Of a stretch of 64,000 nt of DNA, positions 56,435 through 64,000 are shown in pieces (position 1 is the first letter of the stretch; every line of letters starts with the position of its first letter). The stretch is taken from assembly GCA_019188255.1 (NCBI GenBank), contig JAETXT010000004.1, forward strand, positions 2,480,001 through 2,544,000. The letters run 5' to 3'. The stretch is from Verticillium longisporum (Eukaryota; Ascomycota; Sordariomycetes; Glomerellales; Plectosphaerellaceae). The position numbers were made by a program, and so were the translations under genes. Under the pieces are notes generated by a model. That model had not been told where the DNA came from, ran no database searches, and saw only the letters and a list, made by a program, of their open reading frames with translations.

Positions 56435-57655
56435 TGTCTTCGTCGAAAATAATCATCATTGGCGGCGGAGTGGTCGCCATCGCCATGGCACATAAACTCA
56501 AATGTCAACTTGGGCTTGAGGAACTCACTGTAAAATAAAAAAGCAACAGCCTTATACGTAAGGCTGACAGGGATATAGATCTTTGAGAAGCGCAGCGGTC
56601 CAGGCGGCACATGGATCGCGAATACCTCCCCAGGATGGAGAGTTTTACGACCGCCAGCTACCTTGACAATGACGTTGCTGAACTAGCCAAGTCAGTGCAA
56701 GGCTGCTACTGGAAGATGAGGCAAGGCAAGGCAATATATCCTCAGTGAGGCACCAGTGAGGTATCATAACTTCATTGTACCCAAGTTACCGCTGGGTTGC
56801 AAGCAACGTATCTACGACCCAGGATATTTGGCGTCTCTCCGCCGCGACAATGTGGAGCCTGTAGCACAGGGTATACGAGAATTCACAGAGACAGGCCTCA
56901 TGAGCGAAGATGGGGTCGCCGAGGACTTCGATGCCGTGATGTTAGCCACTGGATTCAGTGTGTCATCTTTCTTGGCACCCATAAAGATCGTGGGCCGGCA
57001 TGGCAAGTCTCTGCATGAGCAATGGGAAGAGCATCGCGGAGCTCAGGCTTACATGGGCACGTTTGTGCACAACCACCCCAACTTTGCTATCCTGTAAGTT
57101 GACAGGCTTCCCCGCGGAATTTGACGAGACGTTTCTGGTGCCAATCTGAACAGCTACGGCCCAAATACAGTCCCAGCCTTCAATTCTATCATCTACTCAA
57201 TTGAGGTGTAAGTGGAATACATTGCTAATGTCTTGGTGAGGCCTATCGTCGACGGGTTCGCTTCGACAGTCGAAGCCAGTTCGGAGGCTGAGGAGACCTT
57301 CGTCAGAGATCTTGATGGTGTCTTGGCCGAGACCGCTTTCGCTGCAGGCTGTAGCAATTGGTACATCAACTCTGCTGGCCGCAATTCAGCAGCCTGGCCT
57401 GGCCTAGCCGCCACGTTCTGGAAAGCAGTTTACTTCCCGAGGTGGACCGACTTTTCCATGACCGGGGGCTCTGTATTCTGGCCAGTGCGGAAGCTGGGGA
57501 GACAGGTTTTGGGGCCCACTACTCTGCTTAGCACTGTTAGACTTAATGCAGTTGCTGGTAAGGCATCGCAAGCATGGAGTCCCTGCCTCAGCCACTACTG
57601 TCTCTCATCAGGAAAATTGAGGGATAGAGGTCTAGGTTTTGGTGCTCTATCGTAG
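56435..57655 (+). pseudogene. Baeyer-Villiger-type FAD monooxygenase, decayed
   Basis: It begins MSSSKIIIIGGGVVAIAMAH, an FAD-binding start (last Gly of GxGxxG replaced by Ala). A frame-broken EKRSGPGGTW block follows. Most of the middle (NADPH site and fingerprint region) is missing. The C-terminal part is readable from about 56756: DPGYLASLRRDNVEP, EDFDAVMLATGFS, then after an intron-like GTAAGT...ACAG (about 57096-57152) YGPNTVPAFNSIIYSIE. A TAA stop follows at 57209-57211 where CAA would continue the frame. Similarity resumes to about 57500. Internal deletion plus nonsense make this a real pseudogene, unlike the single-base breaks elsewhere. Confidence 0.8.
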
Positions 57656-58387
57656 ATGTCAAATAAGTTGCATAGCTTTCCAAACTCAATCATGCTATCT
57701 GATCGGCAACGATACCAATCCTTGGGGAATGGCGAAGCGAGAAGCCTGATTGACACACACTCTACTCAGCCTTTTATCCCTCGACTTTCAATCATTACTA
57801 TCGTCATTATTGCAATGTGACCACGCGTTCTGGCACGTGCGACTGGCCGGCCATGATGTCCGCTGAATTATAAGTATCAATGCAACCACGTCCAGCTTGC
57901 CGTTGTTTCAAGGCAGACAGGCTAGATAGCATCCATCAATACAACTGGCAACGGTGATTCACCCACGGAACCGGCAATTCACAGCAGATGGCACTTTCTA
58001 CGTACGGGACTTTGAGGGTTGATTGTGGAACATGAGGCTTTGCTTAGTGTGGCAGTCAGCCTACCCCAGAGTGGATTAATCCCGGTCGGAAATGAATTGC
58101 CGGTTAACCTGAAAGGTGATGCCGGCGCTGGTGGCATAGCCGGCGGCGGGCGATGACCGGCTATCCACCGGGTTGCTAGCCGGGACCGGAAGTGTCGTTG
58201 ACACGGTTCCGGCTTCACATCCAACACTATAAAGCGATTATGGGGGTTTGATGCGCTGAGCTCATATCACGAACTCCCCGAATGAATGATTTTGGTATAT
58301 TAGACCTCCCCGATCCGCTACGCTGCGCTACATATTAAAAACCTGTTCAAGTTTCATCAAGCAGCAATCAGTCTCTCCTGAATCAAA
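57656..58387. other. Intergenic region upstream of aldehyde dehydrogenase
   Basis: No gene recognised. Near 58085-58200 it has clustered CCGG and CCGGT motifs. It holds the likely aldehyde dehydrogenase promoter. Confidence 0.5.
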
Positions 58388-59882
58388 ATGGGTGGCGCCG
58401 CTCAATTTCACCCGACGACACTGAAATCAGCTATTAGCGATCATTCTCTGATACGAGAAGATGCCTTCATCGGCGGAGAATGGGTCACAGGATCCGAAAC
58501 ATTTGCTGTGTACGATCCGGTCACAGACGGCGTCATCGCCAACATCGCCAACATGACAAAGGGCGATTTCGAACGCGCCATCAATCACGCCAATGCTGCA
58601 TTCAAAGACTTTAGACACACCAAGGAGCACGATCGATCCAAATTGCTCCACAAGTACGCAGCACTTATTCGACAACACGCTAAAGACCTTGCTGTCATAC
58701 TCACATTGGAGAACGGCAAAACGCTCGCGGAAGCTCGAGGTGAGGTTGAGTACGGCGCGAGCTTCATCACCTGGTTTGCGGAGGAGGCGATCCGGAATTA
58801 TGGTGATATCATTCCATCTCAGCATGCGGGCAGCACCAACTTCGTTATCCGACAGCCGATCGGCGTCTGTGCCATCATTGCTCCCTGGAACTTCCCGATT
58901 GCCATGATCACGAGAAAGCTCGGCCCAGCACTCGCTGCCGGCTGCACATGTGTCATCAAGCCTCCGAGCGAGACTCCACTCTGCGCTCTAGCTCTCGCAC
59001 ACTTGGCGGTGGAAGCTGGATTCCCCCAATGTCATCCAGGTCGTGCCAACGCGCGATAGATCAGCGGTTGCTGAGCTGTACACCAACCCCATCATCAAGA
59101 AGGTCAGCTTCACTGGGTCTACAGGTGTCGGCAAGCTCATCACCAAAGAGGCCGCTGGTACAATGAAGAAGGTATCGATGGAACTCGGAGGCAATGCCCC
59201 CTACATTGTCTTCGATGATGCAGACATATCCAAGGCTGTGGACGGTGTCTTGGCGTGCAAGTTTCGCTGCTCTGGTCAGACGTGTGTATGCGCAAATCGT
59301 CTTTATGTGCAGAAGGGTATACACGATGCGTTCATCGACGCACTTCTTGAGCGTATGAAGTCGTTCAAGGTTGGATCTGGCATGGATCCGACAGTGACGC
59401 ACGGTCCACTCATCAACCGCGCTGCGGTTGACAAGGTCAAAAGTCACATCGACGACGCCGTGTCGAAGGGCGCCAAGCTGATCTGGGGCGGTCAGACAAG
59501 AGAAGATCTCGGCCTCGGGAGCAACTTCATAGAGCCTGCGTTACTCACTGGCGTCACTGCCACGATGGCAGTTGCTCGCGATGAAACGTTTGGGCCCTTG
59601 GCACCTGTCTTTGCCTTCGACACGCTGGAAGAGGTCATTGAGCTTGCCAACGACACAGAGTTTGGCTTGGCTGGCTACTTCTTCTCCAACAACTTGAAGA
59701 CGATTTGGGCTGCAGCTACTCAGCTTGAGGTTGGTATGGTGGGGGTCAACACTGGGAAGATCAGTGCTGCAGAGGCGCCTTTTGGTGGTGTCAAGGAGTC
59801 TGGTCTGGGTCGTGAGGGCAGCAAGTATGGCCTTGCTGATTTCCAGGTGATGAAGAACATAACTTTAGGAGACATGAGCTAG
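58388..59882 (+). CDS. Aldehyde dehydrogenase, succinate-semialdehyde type
   Basis: It is an NAD(P)-dependent aldehyde dehydrogenase closest in style to succinate-semialdehyde dehydrogenase (GABA shunt). It is a single exon. The frame breaks at the C5 run 59023-59027. Adding two bases gives GFPPNVIQVVPT and 498 aa; removing one would also restore the frame but would delete a residue usually present. The active site has FTGSTGVGK (cofactor), MELGGNAPYIVFDDAD (general-base Glu, about residue 265) and CSGQTCVCANR (nucleophile Cys, about 298; paired cysteines as in redox-controlled SSADH). The C-terminal ETFGPLAPVF and KESGLGREG also fit. It converts the aldehyde to the acid, for example succinate semialdehyde to succinate. 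Confidence 0.9.
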
Positions 59883-60489
59883 ACATGCATAACGAAATGA
59901 AACATTCAATGAAAGATATTACGCATGTCGGTGTCCCAATATGGGACAATTTTTACTGTAAAATTTTGACTGGGTGTTTGATCGAGTTGCATGATGTGAG
60001 TCACGAATTCAGTGTTACGGTCGGCCCTAAAGGGGCTTAGTGACAGCCCTCACACGGTCGTAAGTGCTATACGGCAGCTATCCAATTAAGCAAAAAGGAT
60101 ACGTAATAAATCAACGTCGTTAATTCAACTAGGCTATATTCATAGAGGTATAGGCACAGCCTATACTATACTATGGGTATAACCCGTAATATTCAGAAAC
60201 TCCCCCAAACTTATAACGACTTGAGGCAGCATGGAGATAATTATTACTCGGCAATAAATCATATTATACACTGGATAACTAATTCTCAATATTTCACGTA
60301 TGCATATTGCTCCACGTTCCAAAAGCTGGTCAGGAATCTCCGCATATTTGGCTCTGAGGTACTTTGGTGGCTCGTTCAGACCAACACCCTACCTGCCGAT
60401 GCCATCATCAATCAGTTCCAGCGACTTAGGTCGCAATAACAACCCAGGCCAAGAGTATCCTTCAGGCATATTCACGGGCTGTATCACAG
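59883..60489. other. AT-enriched intergenic region
   Basis: No gene recognised. A CTATAC/GTATAG-rich patch lies near 60130-60175. A frame of 88 codons at 60173-60439 has no recognisable motif. Confidence 0.45.
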
Positions 60490-60686
60490 CGTGGTTTAGA
60501 GCAGAGTGAAGCGGTCTTCTATATATAGTCCGTAGGTAATAGATAATAGGTAGGGGTTACAATGTGTCTAAGTTCTAGCCCTCCGTACCTTAAAGGGCTC
60601 TCCGTAGTCTACATATATATATTTCTCGTAGCCCTTAGCCCCTAATCGACCCCCTGATTGGCAGCTCCGCAGGGTCGCCTGACAGG
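60490..60686. repeat. Dispersed repeat, RIP-mutated copy
   Basis: It matches 62931-63108 in the same orientation (start CGTGGTT.AGAGCAGAGTGAAG, end CCTGACAGG). Differences are largely CpA to TpA, for example GGCAACAGAACAGAGG in the other copy versus GGTAATAGATAATAGG here. It is possibly part of an LTR or non-coding element; ends are approximate. Confidence 0.75.
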
Positions 60687-60693
60687 CTGTCAC

Positions 60694-61023
60694 CTAAAGG
60701 CGCAGAGCTATAGAACCACTCCATACTACGAAGTGTGTGCCAGGGAAGACTCGTTGTATGTGAATCCGCCAGCGGGAGGTGTAAGTACAGATAAGCTGAA
60801 GAGTTTGGACGCGAGTGAGGATGTACTTGTACTTGTTGCGCATGATCCGATTGCAAGCAAAGTCCGGCCTCTTTTCCTAGCCGGCACTCTGAAACGGATG
60901 GAGACAGACCGATTGGGGGAAAAGCTTAGAGGAGGGGGTCTGGACGAGTTGCCGCAGGAGATCGAAAACAAAAGCACTTGGTGGATGGGACTTATCGCAA
61001 TGGCAAACTTGTCAAACCTTTAG
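60694..61023 (+). pseudogene. C-terminal fragment of a metallo-beta-lactamase-fold hydrolase (tentative)
   Basis: An open stretch reads REDSLYVNPPAGGVSTDKLK and then SLDASEDVLVLVAHDPIASK. It resembles the C-terminal part of fungal lactonase-like metallo-hydrolases, where a 'D..DVLV..AHD' block carries a metal-binding His/Asp. The N-terminal HxHxDH half is absent. The fragment begins right where the dispersed repeat ends, which suggests truncation by that insertion. It could also be a chance frame. Confidence 0.35.
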
Positions 61024-61143
61024 ATGTCTTGGACGCAAGTCCGAAATAACATTAGGCTGCCATAGAGGTTCACTACACAACAACTGCGTTCATGGCCATA
61101 AGACCAGAAGTAGTTTGCTGGGGCTTTTATTCAACCTGTCTCA

Positions 61144-62353
61144 TCATTTCTCGGCATCAAATATGACCTTCAGCGATTTCATGCTATCGAAGATCTCGTA
61201 CCCTTTGACGGCATCGCTGAGAGGCATGACAGTATCTGTCATGAAGCTGCGAGCCGTTAGTTGACTGGTCAATAGAAAATGATCAGTGTCATGCTTACTC
61301 CAGAAGTGGTTGCTTCTTTTCGAGCAGAGCTAGTGCGCGAGGGAACATGCCTGTAGAAATCCTGGGTTAGCTGCCTGAAAACAGCCATCTTGCGGGGTTG
61401 ACTTGCTTCGAACCGGACATCTGCCCATCTTCACGGTAAGGTTCTTGCCATATGCTTGGTTTCCAGTCCATGGTATCTCTCCATTGTGGACACCCACGCT
61501 TGAAATTGTCCCCCAAGGCCTTAGAAGCTTGAAGCCTGTATCCAACGCAGAGCTGTGGCCTACCACCTCGATGACGATGTCCGCACCCCGACCTTCGGTA
61601 AGTTCCTTGACCCTTGCTTCGAGCTCTTCTGCCTGGGTCAGGTAATTCCAAGGCTCGGCTCCAAGTTCCTTCGCTTTGTCCAGTCGCGAAGGCACACCAT
61701 CGACTGCGAGCAGGGCCTTGGGCTTATACTCCAAGGCCGCAATGAGGGCGCAGAGACCAACCGGACCGCAGCCTATCAAGACAACCACGGCCTCCTCGGC
61801 AAAGCTCTGCGACGCTAATGCGTTCTCGGCAGCAAAAACCTGTGGGAAAGATGTCGGCCATGAGGCAAAGTTTGAGTTCGTCGATACCGGGGGAGCTCTG
61901 ACAACCGTTGAGTCCGCCCAGGGGACCCTCACGTACTCAGCCTGCGCGCCGTCAAGCAGGGGGCAGCCAAAAAGGAGACATTCCTTGCAACGGGACGAAA
62001 AACCGCGGGAGCAATAAAAGCACTCTCCGCAGCTGACGGTGAAGGGGCTGACAATTTTGTCGCCGACCTTGAGGTTCTTCACGTCCGAACCAACCTCATG
62101 TACTGTTCCAGAGAACTCATGGCCCATGATGAACCCTGGTGCAGATGGTTGATGACCTCGGAAGACATGAAGCTCGCTGTCATTGCCGTCAGGTTATAGT
62201 CTTGCCATGGTGCCGTGCATCATACCTGCCACACAGAGCCGTGTACCGGACCTTTACGATGATGTCTTTTGCATCCTTGATCGTGGGGACTGGTCTATTC
62301 TGTACTGATATTTGCTTCGGTCCATCGAAGACGACGCACTTCATTTCTGCCAT
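61144..62353 (-). CDS. Zinc-dependent alcohol/polyol dehydrogenase (MDR family)
   Basis: It has four exons: 62226-62353, 61407-62176, 61299-61350 and 61144-61246. The second intron (61351-61406) uses a GC donor (GCAAGT...CTACAG); the others are GT-AG. The product is 350 aa with no repair needed. The catalytic zinc region is ALCGSELHVFRGH and IMGHEFSGTVHEVG. The structural zinc site is CGECFYCSRGFSSRC. The Rossmann loop is VVLIGCGPVGLCALIAAL with an Asp (AVDG) that suggests NAD preference. GADIVIEVVGHSSALDTGF and GRCPVR are MDR hallmarks. It oxidises an alcohol or polyol; the substrate is unknown. It is convergent with the fragment at 60694-61023. Confidence 0.9.
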
Positions 62354-62930
62354 ATTTTATGAGGCGCTTCGCTTGTGGACGAACTTTGTTGGAAGGTAGC
62401 ACAATGAACAAGCGTGGCAAATGGGCTGCCACCCACCCTTGTCTTATCTACTCAAAGCCTCGGCGCACGACTAGACGACCCCGCACATCCAGACGCTTCG
62501 CGACCGATACCTCTTCTGGACAGCCGCGGGCACAAGCCACGCGCACCCTTCCGCCGGGGCGGGTGATAGCCTCGGCCGATCGATATGCGGCCCAGCATTG
62601 CAGCAGAGGTCCGGAGCAAAGCCGGTCGAACCGGAAATCATTTCCTATGAACGAATGAACATGAAGCTGCTATCTTGTATTCACTCAACGAAGGCAATGC
62701 TTTCACTCTCGGGGCATCATAACAATTTAGCCACCCACGCATCGTGATTTTCAATTGCGCTGTAATACACTGCATGGCAGGCTATGCTCATCGCGCTATG
62801 ACATTTATCGCGTTGTGTTGGCGTGTGGAGTGTCGTCCAATTGAGTAGTCATGTCAACAAAGTAAAGAAATGAATTTAGCAAAGGGCCAGGAGGTACATG
62901 CAGACATTTGTGTGAGCCGTTTTGTCAATG
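62354..62930. other. Intergenic region
   Basis: Upstream region of the alcohol dehydrogenase. No gene recognised. Confidence 0.5.
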
Positions 62931-63108
62931 CGTGGTTAGGAGCAGAGTGAAGAGGTCTTCCACACGTGGTCCGTAGGCAACAGAACAGAGGTAGGGGTCG
63001 GAATACATCTGAATTCTGGCCCTGCGCAGCTCCTTATATACGCACTCTCGTAACCCTGAGCCCCTGACCGACCCCCTGCTTAGTAGCTTCGCAGGGCCAC
63101 CTGACAGG
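62931..63108. repeat. Dispersed repeat, unmutated copy
   Basis: It is the partner of 60490-60686, in the same orientation and about 2.4 kb away. CpA dinucleotides lost in the other copy are intact here. It carries no coding frame. Confidence 0.75.
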
Positions 63109-64000
63109 TTTACCACGACATCAATGACATCCAAAGCATGATTGATACAATGGAGGCAGGGAAAACAGCTGGTAGGCTCGGCATTGTTTTTGGCTAGTAG
63201 TCATATACTTGTCAGTGAGCAATGATCAAGCACCTGTGTGACTAGGTAATTATGGCCTAGGTTAGGGCAACGAAACACCCTCGAGTGGAAAGTTTCCATC
63301 CTCGTCGATTGCCCAAAGCTTGGCAAATTAAGCCGGGCGCTGTCGATAGCTGTACCAGTCGATGTTAACGATGATATGGATCCTAGATCAGAACGCAATG
63401 ATGGCTGGCAAGTCTTTAATGCTTCTAATCAAAATTTCCCAGCGTCCGTCGGTGCGAATTCGTGTTGCGTTCTGTGACCAGACGGTGTTGGCCTCTAGGA
63501 TGATTGCGGCCCCGAACCTCGAACACTGTAGTTCGGTAGCGGGGTCAGTCGCCGCAGTGCCGGGATGTGAATTCAGCCCTGCCGAGCAGCCTGTCAGTTG
63601 TGCCCTCCAATTGTCGCCACACCGCACTGCATTGCCTCTATTTCGACCTCTTCGCCAGGGGTGGGGCTGTGCTGTCGAGATGCAGGATTACGCTGTATCT
63701 TGGCTTTGCTGATCATGTCACCAAAGGTGTCACACAGAGTCCTCGTCCAATCCGTGGACCATCGGGCTTCGCGACCTGCGGACTCCGCTTTCAAGGCCCA
63801 GCAATCGGCACCGATGCACCGCTCGCCCGCCCTCGATTCTTGAAGCCGTTTTGGGTCGGTGATTTGTTGTTCAAAATGTCTTTGATGGTCTGCCTTGGAT
63901 CTGGTATTTATTGACGCCCTCTCTATATTAGATTCGTCTGCCATTGTAATCTTGCACCTGGTTCGAACTTTTATCCACGCTGCTCAGTTCGTGTATCGCA
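63109..64000. other. Right-edge region, no gene assigned
   Basis: Two minus-strand frames (63594-63944 and 63388-63627) look partly protein-like (WSQNATRIRTDGRWE) but cannot be joined into a supported model here. Confidence 0.35.

Noticed and set aside
60173..60439. Plus-strand frame of 88 codons
   Set aside because: Short, in AT-enriched DNA, no known motif.
63388..63944. Minus-strand frames near the right edge with partly protein-like text
   Set aside because: The two frames could not be linked by plausible splice sites or one run repair. The gene, if real, may be a relic.
1..64000. Programmed ribosomal frameshifting as an explanation of the many G/C-run breaks
   Set aside because: The breaks occur in unrelated single-copy genes at 3-7-base runs without a shared slippery heptamer or downstream structure. 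An assembly indel is far simpler.
1..64000. CRISPR arrays, bacterial operons, ribosome binding sites
   Set aside because: The DNA is fungal nuclear. The only regular repeat array (19302-19598) has no spacers.

Overview
The window reads as nuclear DNA of a filamentous ascomycete, most likely a Sordariomycete-type and possibly plant-associated fungus. Introns are short (about 48-220 bp) with GTNNGT donors and CTNAC-like branch points. AT-rich blocks are saturated with TpA, the mark of repeat-induced point mutation (RIP). The gene set includes fungal-specific families: a Zn2Cys6 regulator, a PL3 pectate lyase, a Tre2-type transferrin-receptor-like protein and fungal kinase-like, SET and BTB proteins. 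I cannot name the species.

Layout. 1-11.2 kb is a transposon graveyard. A RIP-mutated Ty3/gypsy element lies on the minus strand, with a readable LTR, gag, protease and start of reverse transcriptase. It is cut by a Fot/pogo-type DNA transposon at the left edge. A second relic of the same retroelement family is cut by another, intact Fot/pogo element (7702-9562, 50-bp TIRs, TA target duplication) and by a young, unmutated solo LTR with a 5-bp target duplication. A kinase-like gene survives between them. 11.9-25.1 kb is gene-dense: Tre2-like protein, VPS35 (retromer), a perfect 27 x 11-bp minisatellite, an F-box-like/2EXR-type protein, a four-helix membrane protein, a glycine-rich protein and an AlkB-type dioxygenase. 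25.6-31.8 kb holds a Zn2Cys6 regulator divergent from a cytochrome P450 that lacks its heme cysteine, then a secreted pectate lyase with a 6-nt micro-exon. 34.5-46.5 kb carries a SET protein, a GABA/choline-type permease, a small PPPY protein, a BTB protein and a large secreted or wall protein. 47.8-62.4 kb carries a copper amine oxidase divergent from a D-Ala-D-Ala-ligase-like ATP-grasp enzyme, an allantoate-type MFS transporter, a broken Baeyer-Villiger-type monooxygenase, a succinate-semialdehyde-type dehydrogenase and a zinc alcohol dehydrogenase. The last 4 kb are poor in genes and include two copies of a short dispersed repeat, one of them RIP-mutated.

The permease, amine oxidase and aldehyde dehydrogenase could act together in uptake and oxidation of amines or GABA. 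This is inference from family names and proximity only.

The most striking property of the window is technical or evolutionary. Seventeen protein-coding loci (counting the broken transposase and the kinase-like gene) are interrupted by 20 small deletions. Nearly all sit in mononucleotide runs, most often a run of five where six are needed. Where the gene is complete in the window, restoring one base per site (two in the aldehyde dehydrogenase) makes its exon total an exact multiple of three. Indels in the assembly are the simplest explanation, so most of these genes should be treated as intact until read-checked. I found no CRISPR array, rRNA or confident functional tRNA.
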